64,000 nt of DNA. It comes from Marinobacter sp. CHS3-4. Lineage in GTDB: Bacteria; Pseudomonadota; Gammaproteobacteria; Pseudomonadales; Oleiphilaceae. The DNA is taken from NCBI RefSeq assembly GCF_030053415.1, contig NZ_JASGBJ010000003.1, positions 289,037-353,036 of the forward strand. Direction: 5' to 3'. Below, piece by piece: positions 43,664 through 54,645 of this stretch. Both the position numbers and the translations under genes were made by a program. Under the pieces are notes generated by a model. It was not told the origin of the DNA. It made no database searches and worked only from the letters and a program-made list of their open reading frames with translations. Numbering within the stretch: the stretch's first letter is position 1; every line of letters starts with the position of its first letter.

Positions 43664-45982
43664 ATGAAAAAAACGGCCTCCCCAAAGAAAACGTCCCGAA
43701 AACCCTCAGGAAAAGCCGGCCGCAAGCCTTGGTTCTGGCGGTTGTTTATTCGTGTCTCGCTGATCGGCATTGTATTGCTGGCCGGGTGGATGGTGTATCT
43801 GGATGCCGTAGTGACCGCCCGTTTCGAGGGGCGGCGATTCGAGGTTCCTTCCCGGGTCTACGCCAGACCGCTGGAATTATACGATGGCGCCAGTGTCAGC
43901 GCAGGTGCGCTGGAACGGGAGCTAGAACTGGCTGGGTACCGTTCCGGCGGTGGTTCAGCGGCTGGTCGTTACCGCCGCAGCGGGGGTCAGTTTGTCATCA
44001 ATACCCGCGGTTTCCAGTTCAGTGACGGGGAAGAGCCCCGGCGCCAATTGTCGTTGTCCATCTTCGGTGACCGGGTCGAGCAGTTCCGTGTGTTGAGCGG
44101 CCCTCAGTCGCCGATTGTGCGCCTGGAACCGGCTCAGATTGGCGGTATATATCCTGCCCATAAAGAAGATCGGGTTCTTGTGCAGCTGGACGAGGTGCCT
44201 GTTCTCTTCCGCAATACCCTGATGGCGGTGGAAGACCGGCAGTTCTACGACCATTTTGGCATCGCGCCCCTGTCGATCGCCCGCGCGATGCTGGCCAACA
44301 TTCGTGCAGGGGAAGTGGTTCAGGGTGGCAGTACCCTGACCCAGCAGTTGGTGAAAAACTTCTTCCTGACCCGTGATCAGACTCTGCTCAGGAAAGGTAA
44401 TGAAGCCCTCATGTCAGTCCTTCTGGAACTGCACTACGACAAGGACGATATTCTCGAAACGTACATCAACGAGGTGTACGTTGGTCAGGCGGGTACCCGC
44501 GCAATTCATGGTTTCGGGCTGGCCAGCCAGTTCTATTTTGGCGAGTCCATTGCCGATCTCAAGGCCCATCAGATAGCCACGCTGGTAGGGTTGGTCAAAG
44601 GTCCGTCCTATTACAATCCCCGTCGTCATCCTGACCGGACCCGTGCCCGGCGCAACCTGGTGCTGGGGATTATGGCGGAAAGCGGTCTGATCACGGAGCA
44701 GGAGGCATCGCGAGCCCAGGGCCAGCCTCTGGGGGTGACGTCCCAGGCGTCCTATTCTGAAAATCGCTATCCCGCGTATATAGACCTGGTTCGCCGTCAT
44801 CTGGCTCGGGACTATCGCCAGGAAGATCTCCAGAGCGAGGGCTTGCGGATTTTTACAACCCTGAACCCTGCCGTACAATACGCGGCCGAATTTGCCGTCA
44901 GTGACACATTGAAGTCGATCGATGATCGCTCAGAGGGCAAGCTGGAATCCGCGATGGTAGTCACCTCGCGCGACAGCGGGGAAGTCCTGGCATTGGTGGG
45001 CGGGCGCGATCCTCAGTTCGCCGGATTCAACCGAGCGGTCGATGCCAGAAGGCCCATCGGGTCACTGGTCAAACCGTTCATTTATCTGACCGCTTTGCAG
45101 AACCCGGACAAGTACACGTTGGTTACTCCGGTGGAAGACAAAGAGTTTTCACTGGTGTTCGATGATGGCCGTCGCTGGGAACCCAAGAATTACGATGGCG
45201 AAGAGCGGGGTGAAGTGCCCCTGCATCAGGCGCTGTCCAAATCCTACAATCTGCCTGCGGTCAGGGTGGGGCTGGATGTTGGCGTCGAGGCCGTCAAAGA
45301 GACGCTGAGGGATTTCGGGGTGTCTGGCGGTATTTCAGAGTACCCGTCCATGTTACTGGGATCGGTATCCATGACGCCGGTTACGGTGGCGCAGATCTAT
45401 CAGGGGCTGGCGACCTCAGGTTTCAATACGCCGCTGCGTACGATTCGACAGGTGACGGATGCCAGGGGCGAAGCGCTCAGTCGTTACAACCTGAAGGTGG
45501 ATCAGGTTGCCGATTCGGCGTCGGTCCACCTGATCCAGTACGCCATGCAGGAAGTGATGCAGGAGGGCACGGGGCGTTCGGTTTACCGTACAGTGCCCAA
45601 AGCACTCGCTCTGGCGGGTAAAACCGGCACGACCGATGACGGTCGTGACTCCTGGTTTGCCGGATTCAGTGGCGACTTGCTGGCTGTCTCCTGGGTTGGC
45701 CAGGACGACAATGGCCCAACGTCTTTAACTGGTGCAACCGGGGCATTACCCGTATGGTCACGTTTTATGAGCCGGGTGCCTCAGCACGGATTTTCCCCGG
45801 TGGTGCCAGAAGGCGTGGATTACCATTGGGTGGACTCAGAGCGTGGGGCATTGACCAGAGAGGGTTGTGAAGGCGCTCGCTACATGCCCTTTGTTGTGGG
45901 TAGCGAACCTGACACTGAAGTGTCCTGCGATGGCAGCTTTGGACGTCGTTTGCGGGGCTGGTTTGAAGGAATGTTTGAATGA
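43664..45982 (+). CDS. mrcB: Penicillin-binding protein 1B
   Basis: The 772-residue bifunctional class A PBP starts at ATG 43664. A Lys/Arg-rich cytoplasmic tail precedes a membrane segment (about 26-45). A UB2H-like region follows, then the glycosyltransferase (GT51) with AVEDRQFYDHFGI and GGSTLTQQLVKN near 225. The transpeptidase has SLVKPF near 465, SKSYN near 525 and GKTGTTDD near 650. It polymerises and crosslinks peptidoglycan. Its stop overlaps the LpoP-like gene start by 4 bp. Confidence 0.96.
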   Translation: MKKTASPKKTSRKPSGKAGRKPWFWRLFIRVSLIGIVLLAGWMVYLDAVVTARFEGRRFEVPSRVYARPLELYDGASVSAGALERELELAGYRSGGGSAAGRYRRSGGQFVINTRGFQFSDGEEPRRQLSLSIFGDRVEQFRVLSGPQSPIVRLEPAQIGGIYPAHKEDRVLVQLDEVPVLFRNTLMAVEDRQFYDHFGIAPLSIARAMLANIRAGEVVQGGSTLTQQLVKNFFLTRDQTLLRKGNEALMSVLLELHYDKDDILETYINEVYVGQAGTRAIHGFGLASQFYFGESIADLKAHQIATLVGLVKGPSYYNPRRHPDRTRARRNLVLGIMAESGLITEQEASRAQGQPLGVTSQASYSENRYPAYIDLVRRHLARDYRQEDLQSEGLRIFTTLNPAVQYAAEFAVSDTLKSIDDRSEGKLESAMVVTSRDSGEVLALVGGRDPQFAGFNRAVDARRPIGSLVKPFIYLTALQNPDKYTLVTPVEDKEFSLVFDDGRRWEPKNYDGEERGEVPLHQALSKSYNLPAVRVGLDVGVEAVKETLRDFGVSGGISEYPSMLLGSVSMTPVTVAQIYQGLATSGFNTPLRTIRQVTDARGEALSRYNLKVDQVADSASVHLIQYAMQEVMQEGTGRSVYRTVPKALALAGKTGTTDDGRDSWFAGFSGDLLAVSWVGQDDNGPTSLTGATGALPVWSRFMSRVPQHGFSPVVPEGVDYHWVDSERGALTREGCEGARYMPFVVGSEPDTEVSCDGSFGRRLRGWFEGMFE

Positions 45983-46533
45983 ATTCAGTTATCACGAAAC
46001 GCATCGGTTTGCTGCTGCTTGCAGGCACGCTGTCGGCCTGCGCGACAGGGCCGGATGGCGGTTCCATTTATGTCCCTGTGGGTGGCCAGGAATCGCAGGC
46101 GCCGGAGCCGCCCAGGGTGGATGTGGAACCGGACGAGCCAAGAGTCGAGCGCAAAAGCGAGCAACCCGACGTCGAGCCTCGGACTCCCAGCTATCAGAAC
46201 GAGGGAGACGCACTGTCTCCCGCAGCACAGAGCCTGATTGGGGAGGGCGAGCGTCTGCTGGCGGACGGCAACCCGCAGGGTGCCATTAGTCAACTCGAGC
46301 GGGCACAGCGTATCGCGCCGCGGTCGGCGAAGGTCTATTTTGCGTTGGCTGAAGCCTATATGGATCTTGGCCAGTTGGGGACAGCAGAGCAATTCAGCCT
46401 CAAAGGGCTGTCACTGGCGGGGACGAACGTGTCTGCTCAGCGATCTGGATGGTTATTGCTTGCAGAGATCCGGCAGGCGAGAGGAAATGTTGCAGGCGCG
46501 GATCAGGCGAGAGAGCGAGCGGCCAGGCTTTAG
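45979..46533 (+). CDS. lpoP: TPR lipoprotein, LpoP-like activator of PBP1b
   Basis: The 184-residue lipoprotein has a signal peptide with lipobox LSAC at 17-20. A Pro/Glu-rich linker (about 25-75) spans the periplasm. A C-terminal TPR domain covers roughly 78-184 (AQSLIGEGERLLADGNPQGAISQLERAQRIAP). Its ATG overlaps the mrcB stop. Position, size and TPR fold match LpoP of Pseudomonas aeruginosa, an outer membrane lipoprotein that activates PBP1b in species without LpoB. The symbol is given on that basis. Confidence 0.75.
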   Translation: MNSVITKRIGLLLLAGTLSACATGPDGGSIYVPVGGQESQAPEPPRVDVEPDEPRVERKSEQPDVEPRTPSYQNEGDALSPAAQSLIGEGERLLADGNPQGAISQLERAQRIAPRSAKVYFALAEAYMDLGQLGTAEQFSLKGLSLAGTNVSAQRSGWLLLAEIRQARGNVAGADQARERAARL

Positions 46534-46552
46534 GTCCTGGCCGCAGCAATGA

Positions 46553-47482
46553 TCATTCAACGATCGGAATGGTTTTGGCCGTTGTTTCAGCGTTGGCAAT
46601 GACCGGCACTTGCTGAGTGCCCTGGAACAGCAGGTCCTCCGAGGTTTCATTGTTGTCCGCCTCGCAGGTGTAGCTGATGGTGTAGGTGCCTTCAGTCAGG
46701 AATGCCGCAGTGTAGTCATACAACCCGGTTTCAAGGTTTTCTTCGACGGGCACCACCAGCAACGGTCCCGAATCCGGCTCATTGACGTTCAGGTCTGTGG
46801 GGTTTTCCACCTCGCCCTCGTAGACGTAGATGGCACCGGCGTAGCCTTCCGTGCAGTTAGCCAGGTCGGGATTGTCCATGCGGCTGGAGTTGATGTTGGC
46901 GTAGTCCACCTCTCCGGTAATGGATCCCACGCTGAGATTGTCTACGATTCTCAGCACCGGCTTCAGGTAATAGTCAGCTTGGCCGCCCTTGGGGTCAACA
47001 ATGGATTTTCGGACGTCAAAGTCGACCGTGAAGCCGCTCTGGCCTCCCTCAGCCACGGTAAATCCGCGAATCAGTTTTAGCCCGGTCTGGGCGCCGGAAG
47101 GGATGAAAAGTGACTTCTGCCCACCATCCTGCATGACGTAGGTCTTGAGCGGATCCATGTCCAACTGAAGACGAATCCAGTTGTAATCACCTGCGGGCAC
47201 TTCCACTTCGTCGAGAAGTGAGGCTGTCTCGCCGCCTTGCAACGTCAGCAGGTCGAGGGTTTTCGCCTCTTCGAACGAAATCTCAATACGCTCACCGTCT
47301 TTCGGCTTAAGAGTGACGCCGGTGAAGGTTATATTCACTTCTGAAAACTCGGTGGTTGGAGCGTCTGTCAGATTGAGCGAAACGCTGCCTGTGCCAGGCC
47401 CTGTTGAGCTGCCGTCACCGCCGCAGGCGGCAAGCGTTGCTGCCATGGACAGTGGTAGTAAATAGTTCAGGATGCGAGGCAT
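46553..47482 (-). CDS. DUF4382 domain lipoprotein
   Basis: The 309-residue lipoprotein starts at ATG 47482 with GGAGAG four bases upstream. The lipobox is LAAC. The mature N-terminal domain (GSVSLNLTDAPTTEFSEVNITFTGVTLKPKDGERIEISF) is DUF4382, a beta-sandwich often found in secreted or surface proteins. A second beta-rich part follows. The upstream leader carries CAACAACGAACAAC just before the ribosome site, resembling a Hfq/Crc motif. It is divergent from the ECF sigma gene and convergent with lpoP. Function unknown. Confidence 0.8.
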   Translation of the reverse strand: MPRILNYLLPLSMAATLAACGGDGSSTGPGTGSVSLNLTDAPTTEFSEVNITFTGVTLKPKDGERIEISFEEAKTLDLLTLQGGETASLLDEVEVPAGDYNWIRLQLDMDPLKTYVMQDGGQKSLFIPSGAQTGLKLIRGFTVAEGGQSGFTVDFDVRKSIVDPKGGQADYYLKPVLRIVDNLSVGSITGEVDYANINSSRMDNPDLANCTEGYAGAIYVYEGEVENPTDLNVNEPDSGPLLVVPVEENLETGLYDYTAAFLTEGTYTISYTCEADNNETSEDLLFQGTQQVPVIANAETTAKTIPIVE

Positions 47483-47531
47483 AGAACTCTCCAGTTGTTC
47501 GTTGTTGTGTGAGCGCATTTTTGCGCTGTTA

Positions 47532-47564
47532 TTCCCTACACGCTCATATCTCAGATAAAGTTCC
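47532..47564 (-). promoter_or_regulatory. Possible ECF-type promoter of the DUF4382 gene
   Basis: On the minus strand GGAACTT (47564-47558) is a typical ECF -35. CGTGTA follows about 16 bases later, one mismatch from CGTCTA-type -10 sites. The ECF sigma gene lies directly beside it on the other strand. Confidence 0.35.
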
Positions 47565-47615
47565 AGATGCAGTCATGATTCAGGGAATACAGAATTGTCT
47601 TTATTACCGTTCAGA

Positions 47616-48182
47616 ATGTCCCACAAACGAAAATTTGAAGAACTGGTGGGGCCACACCTTGAGGCCATGTACCGCTTCGCGTTTCGTTTGACCGGCCAGC
47701 AGCAGGATTCCGAAGATCTGGTACAGGACATTCTGATCAAGCTCTACCCGCGGCTGGATGAAATCAGTTCCGTGGAACGGTTGCGTCCCTGGTTGAATCG
47801 TGTGCTATACCGTCAGTTCGTCGATTCGTTAAGGCGTCAGGGGCGGCGCGCCGATATTCCATTGAGCTCACTGGAAGTCGTCGATGAGGCCGCCTGGCTG
47901 GAAAACCAGTGCGCTGATGTGCCGGGCATTCCTGAGCAGCTGGACATGAGTAAATTGGGGTTGGTTCTGGATCAGGCGCTGTTTACCCTGTCACCGGATC
48001 AGCGCACACTCATCCTGCTGCATGACGTTGATGGTTGGAGCCAGGAAGATCTTGCGTCGGTGCTGGGTGTGCCTCTGGGTACGGTAAAATCCAGAATTCA
48101 CCGCTGTCGTGCAGCGCTGCGAAAAAAATTGCAGGAGACGCCGGATCTTTCCCGGAACTTTTTGGGCAACCCTGACGTGTAA
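47616..48182 (+). CDS. ECF RNA polymerase sigma factor
   Basis: The 188-residue sigma factor starts at ATG 47616. Region 2 reads MYRFAFRLTGQQQDSEDLVQDILIKLYPRL, with WLNRVLYRQFVDSLRRQGRR after it. Region 4 has LSPDQRTLILLHDVDGWSQEDLASVLGVPLGTVKSRIHRCRAAL. The gene is followed by an anti-sigma factor 18 bases later, so it is presumably held inactive until signalled. It is divergent from the DUF4382 lipoprotein. Confidence 0.93.
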   Translation: MSHKRKFEELVGPHLEAMYRFAFRLTGQQQDSEDLVQDILIKLYPRLDEISSVERLRPWLNRVLYRQFVDSLRRQGRRADIPLSSLEVVDEAAWLENQCADVPGIPEQLDMSKLGLVLDQALFTLSPDQRTLILLHDVDGWSQEDLASVLGVPLGTVKSRIHRCRAALRKKLQETPDLSRNFLGNPDV

Positions 48183-48200
48183 TGAGGTGAGGTGATCACA

Positions 48201-48893
48201 ATGCCGTGCAGCACATGTCGGAAAAATATGCGTGCTTGGCTCCGGGGAGCGTTGTCCGGAGACGAAGCGCTGGAAGTCGAAAGGCACATTTCTGACTGCT
48301 ACTTCTGTGCTGTGCTTGTGGAAAAGGAAAGCGCTCTTTTGGACGCATTGCAGACTAGATACAGGGTGCCCGAGCCGTCGGCGGATTTTCGCGAGCGCGT
48401 GATGGCGGCAGCGACTGCCCAGCCAGTGAAAAAGTCGCCCCAGGCGTTCGGCCTGCCGGTTCTGGGCGGAGCAATCGCCGCTGCCCTGGCGGTTGGCATA
48501 GCCGTGGGTATCGGCGTAGGCTCCGGCCCCACGCAGGAGGCCGCGCCTGCTTTGGCTGCATCCGATGGCCAGGTAGAACAATTGGAGAAATCTGAGAGTG
48601 CCGGTCAGCAAACGGTCCGATTGGCGTTCAACACCGCCCAGGCCATGAAGGATGTGACCCTGACTGTTGAACTTCCGCCACACGTCGAGGTTTCAGGTTA
48701 TGCGGGTTATCATCAGCTCAGCTGGAACGTGAGTCTGGACCAGGGCGAAAACATTGTGAAGCTCCCCCTGAACGTGCTGTTCCCGGGTGAGGGTCAGCTG
48801 GTGGCTCGTCTGAATGATGGTGAGCGTGAAAAAGTCTTCCGGACACAGTTAAATCAGACTGATGTCCCCGGTTCTCCGGAGTCCGCATTATGA
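48201..48893 (+). CDS. Membrane anti-sigma factor with zinc-binding motif
   Basis: The 230-residue protein starts at ATG 48201 after GAGGTGA. The N-terminal zinc-binding anti-sigma motif is H29-x3-C33-x2-C36 (HISDCYFC), with early C3/C6 as well. A membrane segment lies near 84-108. The periplasmic part, about 120 residues, is beta-rich (TLTVELPPHVEVSGYAGYHQLSWNVSL). It likely binds the ECF sigma factor encoded just before it. Its stop overlaps the next start by 4 bp. Confidence 0.88.
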   Translation: MPCSTCRKNMRAWLRGALSGDEALEVERHISDCYFCAVLVEKESALLDALQTRYRVPEPSADFRERVMAAATAQPVKKSPQAFGLPVLGGAIAAALAVGIAVGIGVGSGPTQEAAPALAASDGQVEQLEKSESAGQQTVRLAFNTAQAMKDVTLTVELPPHVEVSGYAGYHQLSWNVSLDQGENIVKLPLNVLFPGEGQLVARLNDGEREKVFRTQLNQTDVPGSPESAL

Positions 48894-49273
48894 GACCCGT
48901 CTTGAAGAATGTCGTTTTTAGAGCTTTGGCCGCCGCCGGGCTTTCAATATTTTCCTCGGGCGCACTGGCTGACGACCTGGACGTTACCATGCGAATGGTG
49001 ACGGATGACGAGTCGCTGACCGAATCTGTTGTTCGGGAAATCGAGCTTTCCCGGCCAATTATGCTGGATGCGCGTCCAGGAAATGCAACCGCTAAAGAGG
49101 CGAGGGAGCGCGGTCGTGAATTTGGCCAGTCGGTTGCAGAACGAGCCAAAGAAGCTGCCCGCATTCGCAAAGAGGGTAGCTTTCCCGATGTGACAGACGA
49201 TCCTGATGCCAACCCTGAGAGGCCCGACAATCCGGGTAGATCAGGCAGCCCCGGCAGACCGGACAACACCTAG
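48890..49273 (+). CDS. Small exported protein
   Basis: The 127-residue protein has a signal peptide ending near SGALA. The mature part begins DDLDVTMRMVTDDESLTESVVREIELSR. The end is a low-complexity tail rich in Pro, Gly, Asp, Arg and Asn (NPERPDNPGRSGSPGRPDN). I recognise no family. It is translationally coupled to the anti-sigma gene. Confidence 0.7.
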   Translation: MRPVLKNVVFRALAAAGLSIFSSGALADDLDVTMRMVTDDESLTESVVREIELSRPIMLDARPGNATAKEARERGREFGQSVAERAKEAARIRKEGSFPDVTDDPDANPERPDNPGRSGSPGRPDNT

Positions 49274-49401
49274 AAATCAGTCTTGCCGGTGTTCTCTGGT
49301 CGCACGCCCTTTGGACCTTTCGCGAATCGCCGATAAGCTCCAATTCTCTTTCAGGCAGTGCTGCTATACTCCGGGTTGAAATCAAGAGCCTGGAGTCTCA
49401 A

Positions 49402-50757
49402 TTGAAGTTTAATGCCCTGGTTATTGTTGCCGTCTGTAGTCTGATGTTCTGGGGCACATGTTTCGCCGAGCAGCCAAGCGCGCAAGAGGAATTCCGGGAA
49501 GGGATTTCTGCGTTTCAGGCCGGGGATCTGAAAACCGCCAGACATCACCTTGAAACGGCTCGCCAGTCGGGCCTCGCTTCTTCCGCTCTGTTCTATAACC
49601 TGGGAGTCGTCTACTTCCGCCTCGATGAATACGATGAGTCGCAGGCTGCGTTCAGCAGGTTACTGGATACGCCACATGCACCGCTGGCGCTGTATAACCT
49701 GGGCCTTGTTCTGAAAGCCAAAGGCGATCCTGAAGGAGCCCGGGAATGGTTTGCGCAGGCGGCTCGATCTTCATCACCTCCCCAGATACAGGCGCTCGCA
49801 ATAAAGCAACTGAATCCCAACGCACGTGACCGTGATATTGCAAAAACCGTCGAGCGCGGTGACGGCTCTTCAGTCCCCACCAATCAACGGCTGGTCTTTT
49901 TGTCCGTTGCTGGTGGTTACGACGACAATATAGCCGGCACACCCAGCAGTGAAACCACCGATCAGGCTGGAAGCTTTGCTGAATTTCTGGCCTCTGGCCG
50001 ATCGCCGCTTTATCAGAGCCGCGGTCGTGCTTTGGTCCTGAATGCGGCTGCCTACAGTCGGCAGTACTCGAGCAATAGTGATTTCGATAATACCTATGCC
50101 AGTGCAGGGCTGGCCTGGCAGCATCCACTGGAATCGGCCCGCATCACCGCGGAGGTTGGCCTGTCCGGTTTATGGTTCGATGGAGATCTGCTGGAGCGCC
50201 AGGTGCGTTTGGATGTCAGCTATAAGCGTCCGGGCTGTTTCTGGCCACAGATTCTCGTGGTGGATTGTGAGATTCAGGGCTTTGCTGCCACGATTCAGGG
50301 TGGGGCCGGGTACGAGGCATACGATGGCAGTCTCTACGGTGGCGGTGTGAGTTTCGAAAAAGCTGTAGGCCCCTGGACTCTGGATGCGTCCTATCGTCTT
50401 GAAATTGACCGGAGGGAAGACCTGGAATCGGGTTCCGAGTTCTTTAGCTTATCGCCTATCCGACACCGGGTTGGCGTCTCTGCCGAGCGGTTAATGAGTC
50501 AACGCCTTTCATTGGGTGCCAGTCAGAGCCTGCGGGTCAGCCGTTACAGCGATCCTCATCGTCTAGTGGAAGATGGCCAGATTCAGTCGACAAGGCGTGA
50601 AGACGAAAAGTACAGAGCCCGGGTGTTCACTCGTTACGCGTTTAATCCCACCTGGTATCTGGGCGCAGAACTGGCCTGGGAAACCAACCAAAGTACGCTT
50701 GCCCGATACGAGTATGATCGCACGGAATTTTTGATCAGTCTCGACGGTGTGTTTTAG
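49402..50757 (+). CDS. TPR plus outer-membrane beta-barrel protein
   Basis: The 451-residue protein starts at TTG 49402 with GGAG about seven bases upstream. It has a signal peptide (cleavage near CFA). A TPR domain spans about 27-150 (FREGISAFQAGDLKTARHHLETA; LYNLGLVLKAKGDPEGAREWF). The remainder consists of repeated amphipathic strands ending in SLDGVF, a terminal Phe as in outer membrane barrels. Slam-type lipoprotein exporters share this TPR-barrel layout, but family membership is not shown. It lies 128 bases after the small exported protein and ends the ECF cluster. Confidence 0.7.
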   Translation: MKFNALVIVAVCSLMFWGTCFAEQPSAQEEFREGISAFQAGDLKTARHHLETARQSGLASSALFYNLGVVYFRLDEYDESQAAFSRLLDTPHAPLALYNLGLVLKAKGDPEGAREWFAQAARSSSPPQIQALAIKQLNPNARDRDIAKTVERGDGSSVPTNQRLVFLSVAGGYDDNIAGTPSSETTDQAGSFAEFLASGRSPLYQSRGRALVLNAAAYSRQYSSNSDFDNTYASAGLAWQHPLESARITAEVGLSGLWFDGDLLERQVRLDVSYKRPGCFWPQILVVDCEIQGFAATIQGGAGYEAYDGSLYGGGVSFEKAVGPWTLDASYRLEIDRREDLESGSEFFSLSPIRHRVGVSAERLMSQRLSLGASQSLRVSRYSDPHRLVEDGQIQSTRREDEKYRARVFTRYAFNPTWYLGAELAWETNQSTLARYEYDRTEFLISLDGVF

Positions 50758-50769
50758 GGGAGAAGGAGT

Positions 50770-50799
50770 CAGGCCCGCAGCATCCTGCCAGCGGGCCTG
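50770..50799. terminator. Bidirectional hairpin between convergent gene ends
   Basis: CAGGCCCGC (50770-50778) pairs with GCGGGCCTG (50791-50799). It lies between two convergent stop codons. There is no U-tract, so it may need Rho. Confidence 0.5.
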
Positions 50800-50810
50800 A
50801 ACCGAAGGGA

Positions 50811-51752
<942 letters not shown>

Positions 51753-51835
51753 TTATTGTCAAACTATCTCTTGCGAGACGTGGTCAACATTTGATCAGCA
51801 ACGACAGGAAGTCAACGGCAAAAGAGGCCTTGATG

Positions 51836-51864
51836 CGCCGGTCACACTCAGGGTGTGACCGGCG
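51836..51864 (-). terminator. Hairpin after hemL, probable terminator
   Basis: A perfect 12-bp stem, CGCCGGTCACAC / GTGTGACCGGCG, lies 25 bases after the hemL stop, with TCTTTT about ten bases beyond on the minus strand. Terminator by position and strength, without an immediate U-tract. Confidence 0.55.
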
Positions 51865-51889
51865 TCACGGTTTTAGATGCTTTATGGCG

Positions 51890-53170
<1,281 letters not shown>

Positions 53171-53198
53171 AACGGGTTGCTCCAAATCAGTCGCTACT

Positions 53199-53849
53199 TC
53201 AGAAAAGTGGGTGATGGGCTGCAAACAGCCGGGTAAATTGACGGGCCCGATCTTCAATCACGGTGTCGTCGCCGTCAAATAATCCGCCAACGACAGCCAG
53301 TAGATCGGCGCCCGCTCGAATCAGGGATTCGCCATTGTCCAGAGTAATACCGCCGATGGCTGTAACGGGTTTCTCGAATGCGCGGGCTTCGCCCAAAATG
53401 CCGGGTTCCGCTGAGGGAGCGTCCGGCTTGGTGCCAGATGAAAAAAAGCGGCCAAAAGCCAGATAGTCGGCGCTACTCTCAATGGCCTCGGCGGCCAAAT
53501 CCAGGCTCGCGTGGCAGGTGGCACCAAGGATGGCGTCGTCGCCGAGCAGTCGCCGCGCGCTGGCCAGTGAGCCATCCGATTGCCCCATGTGCACGCCGCC
53601 TGCCGCAACGCGTTTGGCCAACTGCGGGTCGTCGTTAATGATCAGGGGCACGCCGGCGTTGCGACAGGCTGCGACCAAGTTGCTTGATAGGCGCAACCGC
53701 TCGGCGTGGGGCAACGATTTTTCCCGGTATTGCACCAGCGTCGCGCCGCCTCTGAGTGCGGCTTCGACAGCAGGAACCAGCCGATCCGGAGGCAGTAGCT
53801 TGCCATCGGTAATGGCGTAGAGGCCCGGCCGCAGGCCTTTGGCATTCAC
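53199..53849 (-). CDS. thiE: Thiamine phosphate synthase
   Basis: The 216-residue protein starts at GTG 53849, overlapping the thiD stop as GTGA. A longer open frame into thiD has no family support. ThiE features include [45 protein letters not shown] and [19 protein letters not shown]. It joins HMP-PP and THZ-P to thiamine phosphate. Coupled to thiD and followed by hemL. Confidence 0.95.
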   Translation of the reverse strand: MNAKGLRPGLYAITDGKLLPPDRLVPAVEAALRGGATLVQYREKSLPHAERLRLSSNLVAACRNAGVPLIINDDPQLAKRVAAGGVHMGQSDGSLASARRLLGDDAILGATCHASLDLAAEAIESSADYLAFGRFFSSGTKPDAPSAEPGILGEARAFEKPVTAIGGITLDNGESLIRAGADLLAVVGGLFDGDDTVIEDRARQFTRLFAAHHPLF

Positions 53850-54637
53850 TGTTCCCACTGAATGCCCCGGTCTGGCACCGGCTGCCCTTTGCCCACTCGG
53901 AGGGCGTTGCGGATCGCGTGCGACACAAAGTTCTGAGCCTGGCCAATGGACGGGCTGATTTTCAGACCGCTGGCTCTGCCGGCTGCGATAGAAGCCGCCA
54001 GTGTACATCCCGTGCCGTGGTGCTCTCCCCTGACTCGGTCAACCTTGAATTCTTTCGGTGTCCGGCCGCTTCTGTAAAGGGTATTGATGATCTGTTCGCC
54101 GGTGCCGTGGCCGCCCGTGGCGATCACCGAGTGGCAGCCGGTCTCCAGCACGTTGTTTGCGGCCTGCAGCGGGTCACTGCTGTTGCCCAGCAATTCGAGT
54201 TCAATGCCGTTGGGTGTGAGGATTTCAGCATGGGCGAACAGTCGTGACTTCATGCGTTCAATCAGCGCTTCGTCGGCCAGATCACCGCCTCCGGCAGCCT
54301 TGATGACCGGATCGGTGATCAGCGGAACGCCTGGGTGGTCTGCCAGAAACTCCACCAGCACGTCGACAATGTCGGCGCTGCCCATGGCCCCGGTTTTGAT
54401 TGCGTGTATGGGGCAGTCTTCCGCAAGCTTGGCGAGTTGCTGGCGTATCATGTCTGGATCTACTGAGCTTGCCCCGTAAACATTTTTGGTGTCTTGTACG
54501 GTCAGGCAAGACAGTACTGGCAGGGGATGGCAGCCCAGGGCGGTGATGGCCTGAATGTCCGCCTGAATGCCGGCTCCGCCAGAGGGGTCAAGCCCGGAAA
54601 TGACCAGTACCTGGGGGCGTGTTTGCAAATCTTTCAT
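53846..54637 (-). CDS. thiD: Hydroxymethylpyrimidine/phosphomethylpyrimidine kinase
   Basis: The 263-residue ribokinase-family protein has VISGLDPSGGAGIQADIQAITALGCHPLPVLSCLTVQDTKNVYG, DPVIKAAGG, and HHGTGCTLAASIAAG with the catalytic Asp/Gly region. It phosphorylates HMP and HMP-P. It starts 8 bases after hemJ and overlaps thiE. Confidence 0.96.
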   Translation of the reverse strand: MKDLQTRPQVLVISGLDPSGGAGIQADIQAITALGCHPLPVLSCLTVQDTKNVYGASSVDPDMIRQQLAKLAEDCPIHAIKTGAMGSADIVDVLVEFLADHPGVPLITDPVIKAAGGGDLADEALIERMKSRLFAHAEILTPNGIELELLGNSSDPLQAANNVLETGCHSVIATGGHGTGEQIINTLYRSGRTPKEFKVDRVRGEHHGTGCTLAASIAAGRASGLKISPSIGQAQNFVSHAIRNALRVGKGQPVPDRGIQWEQ

Positions 54638-54645
54638 TGGTCGCC

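Noticed and set aside
54638..54645. TPP riboswitch before thiD
   Set aside because: Only eight bases separate hemJ and thiD; there is no room and no thi-box sequence.
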